In this document: positions 12,959-21,388 of the stretch, piece after piece
Layout: the number at the start of each line of letters is the position of its first letter
Numbering within the stretch: the first letter of the stretch is position 1
Virus record (IMG/VR): IMGVR_UViG_3300048014_000435
Span: 1 to 25,900 of that record
Origin: a virus
Direction: 5' to 3' (one strand)
Length of the DNA stretch: 25,900 bases
The notes under the pieces: model-generated
Seen by the model: the letters and a program-made list of their open reading frames with translations, nothing else
Told to the model about the DNA's origin: nothing
Databases searched by the model: none
Position numbers and translations under genes: made by a program

Positions 12959-14062
12959 TCATGGCCAAATCCGTTTAGTAATGCGCGTTCCAATACCCGT
13001 GGAGTTAGAAACGAAGTGTCCTGGGTTAGCCTCGACTAGTGCGCCAACTTCAACACATAGCTGTGCGAGCAACGCGAAAACGGCATGGCTTCGAGATACT
13101 TCCGTCAAAACGTCAGCCTGGGCGGTTGGCGTACCTCGATTATATTCGTAGATTGCTTGCCGCAATCGCGTATACACGCCGTTCAGGTTGCCGTCCTTAA
13201 TTGCCCGAACCATTTCATAAGTCCGGCTAGTCCAGCTAGTGCTGTTGCTCTTGGGAGCTGGCGTCGCCAAAGCTGACGTAGACACCGCGAGCGACAGATT
13301 AGTCATTGCGGCCGTAACGCCTCGTAAATACAAAGACTCGCTTCCACTCGCACCCCCCGGTGGTGTCAAATATATATTTCGAGCAATATTGCCGGACTGC
13401 AGCGCTGGAAACGTCACCTGCGGAATGGTAGTACTCGTTCCATTGGTAACAGGTACTGGCGGCGTCGAGCTGACGGATCGTGCGATTGATAGTGAGTACG
13501 AAACACCAGTAACCCCGGAAGCATAAAGCGTCTCCGTCCCACTAGCGCCGTTTGCGGGAGTCAAGTAAATGTTCGCCGCCGATGCCCATGATGGCAGTGC
13601 GCTCAGCGTTACCTGTGGAATATTGCCGGCTACGATTATAAACTGAGCTGACTCGGGTGACCCTGTCGTCTCGCCGTTGTTACTGGAATCCAGCCATGTA
13701 TACTTCACATAATACGAACCAGCAGCTAGTTTCCCACCAGTGCTACCGCCACCCGCCGTATTGACCACCGGCGCTGTTGCGGGTGGCTGCTGACTGCTTA
13801 CCGTGAACTCCGCCGATTCCGGTGAGGCCAATGTTTCCCCAAAACCGTTTGACTCCGTGAATGTCAGATAATAATTGCCCGCCGATAATGCGCCTCCTGC
13901 CACTCCACCGCCGGTTGCCGATACGACCGCTGGTGACGACGGATTAGCCGTGCCGCCACTATTCGCGGCTATTAATCGGTCCACCTGGCCCGATGTACCA
14001 CCCGCCTGAAACTGGTTAAACGTCGTGCCCGATGGTTGTACATTCGGTGAAACATATGCCAT
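12959..14062 (-). CDS. Beta-rich virion protein with two internal duplications
   Basis: The 367-residue protein starts at MAYVSPNVQPSG, one base after the previous stop; a longer frame upstream is overlap with the previous gene. It contains two Ig-like modules with the phrases AGNYYLTFTESNGFGETLASPES (residues about 61-83, quoted in shortened form elsewhere) and AGSYYVKYTWLDSSNNGETT (114-133). Two further modules share IPQVT, NIYLTP, GASG and LY(A/L)xGVT (147-195 and 213-258). The order is A-A'-B-B'. A helical C-terminal part (about 280-345) is unlike the repeats and may anchor it to the particle. It is likely a decoration, whisker or fibre protein of the head or neck. No receptor-binding residue is evident. 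Confidence 0.72.
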   Translation of the reverse strand: MAYVSPNVQPSGTTFNQFQAGGTSGQVDRLIAANSGGTANPSSPAVVSATGGGVAGGALSAGNYYLTFTESNGFGETLASPESAEFTVSSQQPPATAPVVNTAGGGSTGGKLAAGSYYVKYTWLDSSNNGETTGSPESAQFIIVAGNIPQVTLSALPSWASAANIYLTPANGASGTETLYASGVTGVSYSLSIARSVSSTPPVPVTNGTSTTIPQVTFPALQSGNIARNIYLTPPGGASGSESLYLRGVTAAMTNLSLAVSTSALATPAPKSNSTSWTSRTYEMVRAIKDGNLNGVYTRLRQAIYEYNRGTPTAQADVLTEVSRSHAVFALLAQLCVEVGALVEANPGHFVSNSTGIGTRITKRIWP

Positions 14063-14063
14063 C

Positions 14064-14498
14064 TTATTTGTGCACCTTTGCTGCCTTGGCGTGAGTTTTG
14101 GACGCAGGGCCCTCTGAGCGCTGTTCGTCAAAGTCGCATATAACCCCAAAGGGACGCGCGGGAGACGAAAGCCCGAAGGCTTGCCAACCCTCGTCCAGCA
14201 TCGCCGCGGAAGCCGCAGCCAGAGCATGCAACTTCTGAAGCTCTTGCTCACCCTGATCTAGCGTCCCGCGCACCTGAGACAGCTCGAGCGGAAAGAAAAC
14301 GGGCCTGCCATCCTCCTTCCGCGCCCGGTGATACCGCTCGCATAGCTGACCCAAGAGAACGGACACCCGATAAATCTCCGCGTTGTGCCGCGCGCGATCA
14401 GCCAACACCGGGCTCACGCCCAGACGGGCCGCCTGTCGCTCGATATAATGGGGAGAACCCCGGAAACGCCACACGATGGTTGACCTCGCTCTACCCAT
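14064..14498 (-). CDS. Unknown head-completion-type protein (136-144 aa)
   Basis: A mostly helical, basic protein follows the capsid gene, where adaptor or completion proteins are usual. I recognise no family. It contains a helix-rich segment around residues 16-62 (GVSPVLADRARHNAEIY), a central QLSQ/QGEQELQKL region and a lysine-rich tail ending AKAAKVHK. Its ATG at 14498 sits right below the GC-rich hairpin with no ribosome binding site. A GTG eight codons on (14474) has GAGG nine bases upstream and may be the true start, giving 136 residues. GC content appears higher than in the next gene. The stop is one base before the ATG of the next gene, so the two are likely translated together. Confidence 0.6.
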   Translation of the reverse strand: MGRARSTIVWRFRGSPHYIERQAARLGVSPVLADRARHNAEIYRVSVLLGQLCERYHRARKEDGRPVFFPLELSQVRGTLDQGEQELQKLHALAAASAAMLDEGWQAFGLSSPARPFGVICDFDEQRSEGPASKTHAKAAKVHK

Positions 14499-14505
14499 GC
14501 AGGAC

Positions 14506-14536
14506 GGCGGTAGGGGCGTCGCCCCACGTACCCGCC
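14506..14536. terminator. GC-rich hairpin after the capsid gene
   Basis: An inner stem GGGGC/GCCCC (14513-14517 and 14521-14525, loop GTC) is nested in an outer GGCGG/CCGCC stem (14506-14510 and 14532-14536). It lies right behind the capsid stop on the minus strand. There is no U-tract, so it is not a classical intrinsic terminator, but it could slow transcription or protect the capsid mRNA 3' end. Confidence 0.4.
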
Positions 14537-14558
14537 GCCCCTCTAGAAGTTCAAATCA

Positions 14559-15746
14559 TCAATTCGCACTGAACGCAGTGATCCCCTCGACCCACGCGTG
14601 GTGTGGCTCGTTAACAACTTCAATCGCCAGTTCCGCCAACCACTCTCCCTCGACCATATCACCACGATTGCCGCGCAGGTTCCAATAGGGATTCCGCTTG
14701 TTCCGAATGTAAATCTCAGAACTCGTCAACGCAACTGCTGTATACGGCCTGAGTAACGGTGCTTCTATGATCGTCACGCCATGCAGAAACGGCGCTTCAT
14801 AGGTATTGATCGGAGTACCAAAAACTGTCTCGCCAGACGGAATCCGTTGGATTGCCTGGCCCCATGTTGCAAACGCACTCATAAAGTTCGTACTCACTAC
14901 AAGCAAATCAGGCTCACCACCGCCCGCCCGCGCTGCTTGGAGCGTATCCCGTACGAGGTCCGTTGGGCCATACGCCGCACCGTTCACCGGTGTCGTTCCA
15001 CTAACCGGACTCACGTTATTTGTCTGAAAAATCGATCGAAGGCCGTTCATCTTCGCTGTAACACCCAGCGAATCAATCGGACCTTGGGCTATACCGTAAT
15101 AACAGCAGTTTTCAATATCATCGACCATATTCTGCAGCTGAATGGTCATATTAAAGTCAAATGGAGATTGCACGCCCCCAGGCATCACCTGTGCACGTGC
15201 CGATTGAGCTGAACCTCCAACCTGCACCGGGAACTGAAACGTTTGGCAGTACTGGGTCCTTGCCGTACCAATCGTCGTGAGGCCAGTCTGGTTAACTTCA
15301 GCACCGGTACGGCTGTTGCCGACCAGATTAACGGTCGACCCGATGGCAGCCGAACTCAGTAGTCCCGAACTTCCTTGACTCACCACATTACGCGTAACGT
15401 TGATCGTCGTTGAACTCGACGGATCACCGCTGACCTGCACGTATTCCGTGTTTCCAGTTGAACTATCAACAATCTGTAAGACGTCATGGTTCATCAAGAA
15501 CGTTGCATCTGACAATGTAAGGCTCGTTGCCGCGCTACTACCGATGGCCATCCCGAGCGAAGTCGACCGCGCTCGATATTGATGTGTATACATCTGGAAA
15601 TCTACCCGTTCCACTGGAACATATGGTAGACGGGTCACCAATGGGTTCCGGTTGGCAAACCAATTCCGGATCGCGACCGTGATATCATTGCGTGCCTCAA
15701 TCCCAGCCATCTGGGTCCCGAGGTAGCCCTGCAAAAAATTTGACAT
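14559..15746 (-). CDS. Major capsid protein (HK97-fold, DUF5309/SU10-like pattern)
   Basis: The 395-residue protein has the size and location of the major capsid protein. The N-terminal part is extended (MSNFLQGYLGTQMAGIEARND). The central region includes FQFPVQVGGSAQSARA and a helix, MVDDIENCCYYGIAQG, like the spine helix preceded by a marker loop in DUF5309/SU10-type capsids. The C-terminal part has RNKRNPYWNLRGNRGDM and VEGEWLAELAIEVVNEP, matching the late P-domain strands of that family. It forms the icosahedral shell. Ribosome binding site GGAG lies seven bases before the ATG. A GC-rich hairpin follows the stop. Family naming is from memory of the pattern. Confidence 0.88.
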   Translation of the reverse strand: MSNFLQGYLGTQMAGIEARNDITVAIRNWFANRNPLVTRLPYVPVERVDFQMYTHQYRARSTSLGMAIGSSAATSLTLSDATFLMNHDVLQIVDSSTGNTEYVQVSGDPSSSTTINVTRNVVSQGSSGLLSSAAIGSTVNLVGNSRTGAEVNQTGLTTIGTARTQYCQTFQFPVQVGGSAQSARAQVMPGGVQSPFDFNMTIQLQNMVDDIENCCYYGIAQGPIDSLGVTAKMNGLRSIFQTNNVSPVSGTTPVNGAAYGPTDLVRDTLQAARAGGGEPDLLVVSTNFMSAFATWGQAIQRIPSGETVFGTPINTYEAPFLHGVTIIEAPLLRPYTAVALTSSEIYIRNKRNPYWNLRGNRGDMVEGEWLAELAIEVVNEPHHAWVEGITAFSAN

Positions 15747-15824
15747 TCATCCGCTCCAATCGCCGCGCTCTCGGTTCTCGGGTCACGGCGATAACCCGGC
15801 CGGCTTGCCCTCGGAGGACTCTAA

Positions 15825-15848
15825 ACTGACGCTCTATCGACCGTCAGT
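15825..15848. repeat. 7-bp hairpin between scaffold and capsid genes
   Basis: ACTGACG (15825-15831) and CGTCAGT (15842-15848) form a perfect 7-bp stem with a 10-base loop in the 178-base gap ahead of the capsid gene. On the minus strand it is followed by only two or three T residues, so termination would be weak at most. An mRNA-processing or stabilising role for the abundant capsid message is possible. Confidence 0.4.
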
Positions 15849-15924
15849 GTTTACATGAAACTTCGAACCAATACCGTGCTTCGTTCTGACTGTGTCTCAC
15901 CGAGATCGGTCGCCGACCACCACC

Positions 15925-16641
15925 CTAATAACGACCTTGACTCTTCAAACCCATGGGCGCGGCTAAATTGAGGCGTGGATCTATACCGTCCTTCTCGCGT
16001 ATCGACTGCATATGCAGAATGACTGCCTCCCCCATGGACTTCGGCTGACTGAGCGGCGCGACATTGGCCGGACTAGTTGGCGGCACTTGATGCCCGCCCG
16101 TCGTTCCCGCAGTTCCACCTTGGTTTGACGACCGTACGAAATGCGCGTACTCCGGTCGAGCCAATTGCGTTTTTGCATAGTCATTCACTGACTGAAATGT
16201 CGGCGTCCGAACCACAAATGATTCTCCCTCGGCCTGTACGTGAAATTCCTGCCGCCAAAGTCGACTCAATTGCTCTGCGCCACCAGGTACGAGATTTTGC
16301 GATGCCAACACCCGAGACAGTTCACCCTCGAGCGCATATCGCTTTGCCCGCTCCTCAATCGCCTGTAGCTTTACGCGCTCTGCCTGCACTTGTTGTTCCG
16401 ACTGTTCACGAACCATGCGTAGCGCGTCTTCCACTTCGCCTTTTTGCGCGAGGATCCTCGCTTGCTCCTGCTGCGCGGCGGCCTCACGGCTACGCTGTTC
16501 AGACTCCAATTGAGCAAGCCGTGCCTGCACGCTCGTAAATGCATTGAGCTGCTCGACTGGAATCGTCACGGTCTGTACCGCCGCCGGAACGGGCATGTGC
16601 TGCGCGACGGAAGTCGCCGCGGAATTCAGCTCGTCTAGCAT
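15925..16641 (-). CDS. Probable capsid scaffolding protein
   Basis: The 238-residue protein sits immediately upstream of the major capsid gene. Its N-terminal part (about 25-110) is a highly charged, Gln/Glu/Ala/Arg-rich coiled coil, for example QLESEQRSREAAAQQEQARI. Its C-terminus is Gly/Pro-rich and flexible (GGTAGTTGGHQVPPTSP). Scaffolding proteins typically have this layout and drive prohead assembly before being expelled or digested. It has no visible protease motif, so it is not an obvious fused maturation protease. The start ATG has GGAGA about eight bases upstream. Confidence 0.72.
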   Translation of the reverse strand: MLDELNSAATSVAQHMPVPAAVQTVTIPVEQLNAFTSVQARLAQLESEQRSREAAAQQEQARILAQKGEVEDALRMVREQSEQQVQAERVKLQAIEERAKRYALEGELSRVLASQNLVPGGAEQLSRLWRQEFHVQAEGESFVVRTPTFQSVNDYAKTQLARPEYAHFVRSSNQGGTAGTTGGHQVPPTSPANVAPLSQPKSMGEAVILHMQSIREKDGIDPRLNLAAPMGLKSQGRY

Positions 16642-16658
16642 GTGTGTGTTCTCCGCAA

Positions 16659-17465
16659 TCAGTAGGATCGAAATTGAACCGCTGCCGATTTCGAGCGATA
16701 ATCAGAATCCAAGGCTCGGCCGCACCGCTCGTATAAACCTTCTGCACGTGTAAACTCTGGCGTCGTTCTACCGGACCAATTGGCACCCATCGTTGTTGCT
16801 TTGTCTGACTTCGTCTCCAGGTGAATTGCGATCAGCTCCGGAATCAATGCCCGATCGCGCCTGTCCCATTGAATTGCATGCAACACATCGGTGTGTTCGG
16901 CCGTCCCTTGAAACTGAACCGGATACCTATGGATACCAGAGCGGTTCACATTCCAAAGCTGAAAAAAGCCGAGCGGGCAGTATCCACCATAGTCAAAATG
17001 AGCGATTCTTGCTCCAAATGGCATGCCTCGGGGCGCGTGAATCATGCACGAACTCTCGAATTGAAGATCGGTAGAGCTCCTGAGCCGGTCCCAAGCCTCC
17101 CGACCAGTGCAATTCACACGGTCGCATCCAAAAAGCTTCGCTGGATCGAGGTCGATCCGGTCAAGAATATTACGAGCGTTAGGTGGCAGTACTATATCGG
17201 AATCAAGGTGAAGTACCCAGTCTTTCAAGCTCAAGTTGGCTAAACCGTAATTAATACCTCTAGCCTTATTGAATACAGCTCCATCATTATAGAAACACCG
17301 TGTCGGCAAGCATCGGACACCATGGCGATGACACAGTTGCCTTGTACGCTTGTCTTCAGGCGTTGTAACCACGACAAGCTCGTCAACCTGAGACATTACA
17401 AATGGCAGTGTTTCCGCCAGGAAGTCGGCGTAGTCAACACATACAGTAACAGCTTCAACTCGCAT
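16659..17465 (-). CDS. GT-A fold glycosyltransferase in the capsid gene cluster
   Basis: The 268-residue protein has the features of a family-2-like GT-A glycosyltransferase. It starts with a short beta strand (EAVTVCVDYADFL), then VDELVVVTTPEDKRT (27-41) and NKARGINYGL (66-75). The metal-binding DSD is in WVLHLDSDIVLPP (83-95; D88, D90), and a late HLET segment (215-218) could supply the C-terminal His. Such enzymes transfer a sugar from a nucleotide donor. No membrane segment is seen, so it acts in the cytoplasm. Its placement between portal and scaffold suggests modification of capsid or fibre proteins, or of DNA bases, but this is inference. Start ATG has no clear ribosome binding site, and a 31-codon frame upstream overlaps it and could couple translation. 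Confidence 0.82.
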   Translation of the reverse strand: MRVEAVTVCVDYADFLAETLPFVMSQVDELVVVTTPEDKRTRQLCHRHGVRCLPTRCFYNDGAVFNKARGINYGLANLSLKDWVLHLDSDIVLPPNARNILDRIDLDPAKLFGCDRVNCTGREAWDRLRSSTDLQFESSCMIHAPRGMPFGARIAHFDYGGYCPLGFFQLWNVNRSGIHRYPVQFQGTAEHTDVLHAIQWDRRDRALIPELIAIHLETKSDKATTMGANWSGRTTPEFTRAEGLYERCGRALDSDYRSKSAAVQFRSY

Positions 17466-17605
17466 ATCTGTGTACGATCACTCCACCAAAACCAAGACTA
17501 CCCAAATGTTTGTTAGCTTGCCCCAAGCCTAAATCCACCGTCTGGCTCATACTAATGACGCCACGAAGCCCGGTATCCTTTGTCCATGATCCACGTTGCT
17601 TATGG

Positions 17606-19447
17606 CTACAGCACTGTGGAAACGCTGTTCGTCACGAATGTCCCGTCCGATTGACCCAGCGGGTCTACACCGCCTGCCTGTTCGGCTGAACCATCACCCA
17701 AAAGTATGTCTGATTCGTCGGTAATGCCCGCATTAGGTATTTCATGTACCTCCCCCGGCATACGGCTCTTCTTGACAAGCATCAGCTCAATTTCCCGATC
17801 GAGCGATGCATATTGTTCATCGCTAAGCCCTAGCAGCGTTTGACGGACGATCGCCTGAATCACCTCACGCTCCAGATTCGGTGCCTCTCCGGCCCGCGCG
17901 ATAATCTGCTGAAGCTTGATCATGATGCCACTCATGTGGTCCGCCGAGAAAAGCTCAAACCTCGCGGGATACACGATCCTCATTTGGTCGCGCTCAGTCC
18001 GCGACGGTGCTTGACCCCGTAGTACCAGCAAAGCATACTCAGCAATAAAACGCTCTGTTTTTGCGAGGCTCTTGGCAATGGATGAAAGCAGTTTATTGCC
18101 CGTTAAGGCGTCCAACTGCTTGCTCACGCCGGACTGACTCACTGAACCGGCCCCGGACACGCCGGCTGGCTTTAACAAACATGCACGCCGATCCTTAAGA
18201 TCAATCAGGTCCCGTTTGTTGCGTCGTAATGATTCCGATGGATCCTTCGGGGGGCTGACAAATTCCCAACCTTGGTATGTGCCAGTCTCCGAATTTTTCT
18301 TCATCGGCAATACATAACCTGGTCCAACTGACAACGTGTTATCGCTCTTGCAGAAGTCCTCCGCGCCCGAAAGGAATGGGTGAGCCTGCAGCGTATCGGA
18401 TAAGATCAACTCGCTGTCTCTGTTATAATACTCACGCTGATATTCAGCGATCGCCTCATACCGAGATTTGCCAATATGTGGCGTTCGGTGCTTAGGTAAG
18501 TCTACCAATCGAACAATCGGAACACATCCGAAATGATGCTTGACTCTTGTCACAATTTCGGAGCCGTCACTGCTGAACAAAATGGATTCTGTTGGCGTCC
18601 ATAGCCGGTATCTCACGTACGTCCGACGCCACCCACTTCCCGAGTCACCCGTATCCTCCGGATCAATAACGCGGCCGTGCTTGTCATAGTCCACACGCTC
18701 GCTTGGATCCGCGTACTCTCGAACAAGGCATTCCACGTACCGCCCTGCCTGATCGGTTCGCCACCACACCATGTTCTGCGGCAATATATAACTCGCGACA
18801 CACCGGTCCAAGCCAAATCTAAGCTCATCAGCTCGGGTAAGTACCGGCTCTCCAGCTGGAGCCCTTGGATGGTCCAAGCAAACGTCAATGCATCCTAACA
18901 CCAGCAAGAGCGGAGCAATCGTTTCCCTCATCCAGTCATCGACAGGTGTCCCACGACCATCAACGTCCTTCCACCACTCGACCAAGTCTACTGGACCGTG
19001 CCTCGCAACCTCTTGGTCGTATACTTTTGCTAAATGAATCTCAATGGCTTCTGCCACAAACTCCGGCACGGGCGTTCGTGACCGCCGAAGTTCGTAATCA
19101 TCGTCCATCGCGGTAGCTGAAGGGTCAGCCCCCAGCATACCCGGGTATGCACCATTTGCAAAATCCATCGGTAGGCCGGCCACACCACCAACAAAGCCTG
19201 TGAAGCCTTGGTACGTTGATGGAAATTGCTGTGGATCGGGATATTCACGGCGGTGACGGAATAGATTCCGCGTAGGAAGGCCCCGACGATCTGGGCCGTA
19301 CACCGCATTACGATACCGATCTCCACCCTCAAAGGAATCAAGCAACCAACGCCATCGAACCTGATGTTCGAGCCAATCCACGTGGCGACGAGAAACGATC
19401 AGACGTCCATCCATTTCGCCATTAATTGACACTCGATATGGCTCCAA
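17606..19447 (-). CDS. Phage portal protein
   Basis: A protein of about 610 residues directly after the large terminase and before the scaffold and capsid genes is expected to be the portal, the dodecameric ring through which DNA enters and leaves. The sequence agrees: a long mixed alpha/beta body, a region around YEAIAEYQREYYNRDSE and a late helical section with SQSGVSKQLDALTGNKLL, a type of segment seen in many portals. The longest frame opens with TTG. A GTG five codons further in (19432) has GGAG nine bases upstream and is the better start, giving 608 residues. No frameshift or truncation was noticed. Assignment is by context and overall pattern rather than a single diagnostic motif. Confidence 0.82.
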   Translation of the reverse strand: MEPYRVSINGEMDGRLIVSRRHVDWLEHQVRWRWLLDSFEGGDRYRNAVYGPDRRGLPTRNLFRHRREYPDPQQFPSTYQGFTGFVGGVAGLPMDFANGAYPGMLGADPSATAMDDDYELRRSRTPVPEFVAEAIEIHLAKVYDQEVARHGPVDLVEWWKDVDGRGTPVDDWMRETIAPLLLVLGCIDVCLDHPRAPAGEPVLTRADELRFGLDRCVASYILPQNMVWWRTDQAGRYVECLVREYADPSERVDYDKHGRVIDPEDTGDSGSGWRRTYVRYRLWTPTESILFSSDGSEIVTRVKHHFGCVPIVRLVDLPKHRTPHIGKSRYEAIAEYQREYYNRDSELILSDTLQAHPFLSGAEDFCKSDNTLSVGPGYVLPMKKNSETGTYQGWEFVSPPKDPSESLRRNKRDLIDLKDRRACLLKPAGVSGAGSVSQSGVSKQLDALTGNKLLSSIAKSLAKTERFIAEYALLVLRGQAPSRTERDQMRIVYPARFELFSADHMSGIMIKLQQIIARAGEAPNLEREVIQAIVRQTLLGLSDEQYASLDREIELMLVKKSRMPGEVHEIPNAGITDESDILLGDGSAEQAGGVDPLGQSDGTFVTNSVSTVL

Positions 19448-19531
19448 TCGATACGATATACGTACATGCGCGCATCACGACTCACCCGCATGTTTAGTGC
19501 TAATATAACTACAACCAACGCTGACCCAACG

Positions 19532-19645
19532 TTACTGATTGTCAGTCATCAGCCTACAAACTATTTCGGTCATATGAACGATTAGCGGTACGAGAAGTGC
19601 CAGCGCGGTCAGGTAAACAAGACGATCGATCCATGAGTGACGCAT
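19532..19645 (-). CDS. 37-aa single-helix membrane peptide between terminase and portal
   Basis: The 372-base gap between the terminase and portal genes contains a compact frame with an ATG at 19645 and a TAA at 19532-19534. A strong Shine-Dalgarno sequence (GGGAGG, about eight bases upstream) precedes the ATG. The peptide reads MRHSWIDRLVYLTALALL and continues VPLIVHMTEIVCRLMTDNQ, giving one membrane helix at about residues 9-30 with a basic N-terminus. The good ribosome binding site plus a clean membrane helix in an otherwise empty interval support a real gene. Function is unknown. It could be a small lysis-control, superinfection or membrane-targeting peptide. Confidence 0.55.
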   Translation of the reverse strand: MRHSWIDRLVYLTALALLVPLIVHMTEIVCRLMTDNQ

Positions 19646-19819
19646 GATCCAAGCCTCCCGACGCCCAGGGCTCGTCAGCTAAAAAGTTTGCTCATTGCTG
19701 TGTAGGGTACTAATCGACTTAACCACCGGCTTCCGAGTCAGGATTCTGGACTCCTTCAACTTCGTGAGCTAAATCCAAAAATCCCCACGCCCTACTCGCG
19801 ACCCTGCATGTCGCGGCTA

Positions 19820-21388
19820 TCAAAGCAAGCCCCTTGCACACACATCCCGTAGCTTGGCTGCCGGCATCCGGCTCTCAGGTAACTCAAGCTTGAGTCCACC
19901 ACAAAGTGGATCGATCATGTCCTCGTGGGGGTGCTGGGGATCTCGAGGACAGTCCAGCCATTGGTTTCCGGCTCGCGCTCTGACATACGACGTCAATGCA
20001 TCACGTAAATGCCTGCAGCGCGGATGGATTGTTAAATTGACGGTCCCATCCGCGGACCTGAGCAGGGCTTCGACCAGCTGTAATCCATCAGCTTTCCGAC
20101 CCACTGGCCAGCTTTCTAGACCGTTACGCCCTTGCAGCCCTGCGCGCTGGTACTCCCCGCGGACTGTTGGCCCAACAGCCGTTCGATGGGTACCCGCGGG
20201 ATCAATGGAAACACGTTGACGGGCTGTTGCTGACCCACACAACTCCCACGACCTCAGCATAATCGCTCGCGCATTTGCTTCGGCAGACACAGCCTCCGCG
20301 AAGTAATCGGCAAACACATTCACCTTCACACCCAGTCCATCCAAACGCTGCCGAACCTGAAACCAAATGGCCCCTGTGTGTACGCCTGGGTCAACTGCTA
20401 CATGCACCGGCAGATCTGGCATATATTCCGCCGAAACCCGGATATGCTCCCGCTCATTAAACGTGATGAACCACACGCCCGCCGCCTTGGGCCGGAGACA
20501 CAGATAGTCACTCTCAAACACGCGAAGACTTACGCCTTTCGCTTTCTGTGCCAGATTCTCAATCGAGTAGTGCCCGCAAGAACGTTTCGCCTTCGGCAGG
20601 CCGCTCGGATGCAAATCCCGGTCGCCATGACACCAATCGACCAAAGGACATTCTGGACACTTCTCAAGTTCCCGGCCGCTACGCTCCTCAGGACACCGCT
20701 CCAAGACCTCAAAAATACAGAAGGTGTCGACTGGAAACGCTCCCGCCCTACCGCGTTCAACCAACTCCGCCATCGGACCAGTTGTCCGATGCCACGTCGA
20801 AGTCATAAGAACACTCGACCGATGACAACCCATATCCATGGCCATTCCGATCGCTGACTCTCGAATATCGCTATCGATCTCGTCAACCTCATCGAGCTTC
20901 AGGCTCGGAACATGCGGTCCTCGGACTGCCGTCCGACTAGCAGCGAGTAGTGCAACGACGCTACCATTACAGTATCGCACCTCCGTCTTTAACACATTCG
21001 CAATGCTCTCCGCGTCTGACTGACCGTGGGGCCCTTGGCCCATTACAACGGCTTCGCTGATCGCGCGATGAATCTGCTCCGCCTGTGTTAATGAGCCTCC
21101 CAAAATCCTTGTCTCGTGGCCGGGATTAAACCGACTCACCAAGTGTGTCTCCAGTGCCGACAGAAAGCTCTTACCACTACCGCGTGGACCGTGCCAAAGT
21201 GCCAAAGCTGGACGCTCGAATACCTGTCGCGCGAAAAGATCATATGGTGATGAATGATCAATGCAAACCGCCTCGTGCGGTACTTTAATCCCGGTGAAGC
21301 TGCGAATCCAGCTCCACAGGTCTCGACGTGTTGTAGGCCGACAACCACGCGCAGCTTCAATCGCTCGGCATATTGTCGTTCCTGTCAC
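19820..21388 (-). CDS. terL: Terminase large subunit (packaging ATPase/nuclease)
   Basis: The 522-residue protein shows a Walker A motif, GPRGSGKS (67-74), a Walker B motif, LKLDEVDE (163-170, D166/E167), and a coupling motif near SVLMTSTWHR (192-201). A C-terminal RNase H-type nuclease follows, with candidate metal ligands D333 (VAVDPG), D396 (SIDPAG) and D490/D493 (HEDMIDP). Between the ATPase and nuclease parts is a cysteine cluster (C232, C244, C247, C253, C271) that could bind zinc. The protein pumps DNA into the prohead and cuts the concatemer. The start is GTG, chosen because a strong GGAGG lies six bases upstream, and it overlaps the small subunit gene. The length is normal for the family. 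Confidence 0.95.
   Translation of the reverse strand: MTGTTICRAIEAARGCRPTTRRDLWSWIRSFTGIKVPHEAVCIDHSSPYDLFARQVFERPALALWHGPRGSGKSFLSALETHLVSRFNPGHETRILGGSLTQAEQIHRAISEAVVMGQGPHGQSDAESIANVLKTEVRYCNGSVVALLAASRTAVRGPHVPSLKLDEVDEIDSDIRESAIGMAMDMGCHRSSVLMTSTWHRTTGPMAELVERGRAGAFPVDTFCIFEVLERCPEERSGRELEKCPECPLVDWCHGDRDLHPSGLPKAKRSCGHYSIENLAQKAKGVSLRVFESDYLCLRPKAAGVWFITFNEREHIRVSAEYMPDLPVHVAVDPGVHTGAIWFQVRQRLDGLGVKVNVFADYFAEAVSAEANARAIMLRSWELCGSATARQRVSIDPAGTHRTAVGPTVRGEYQRAGLQGRNGLESWPVGRKADGLQLVEALLRSADGTVNLTIHPRCRHLRDALTSYVRARAGNQWLDCPRDPQHPHEDMIDPLCGGLKLELPESRMPAAKLRDVCARGLL

Noticed and set aside
12959-14251. 430-codon version of the beta-rich protein
   Set aside because: The first 63 codons overlap the preceding gene in another frame and read like antisense-type sequence; ATG 14062, one base after the preceding stop and with AAAGG upstream, is the better start.
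17455-17550. 31-codon minus-strand ORF overlapping the glycosyltransferase start
   Set aside because: The overlap could couple translation, but there is no ribosome binding site and the peptide shows no feature; left as a note in the glycosyltransferase entry.
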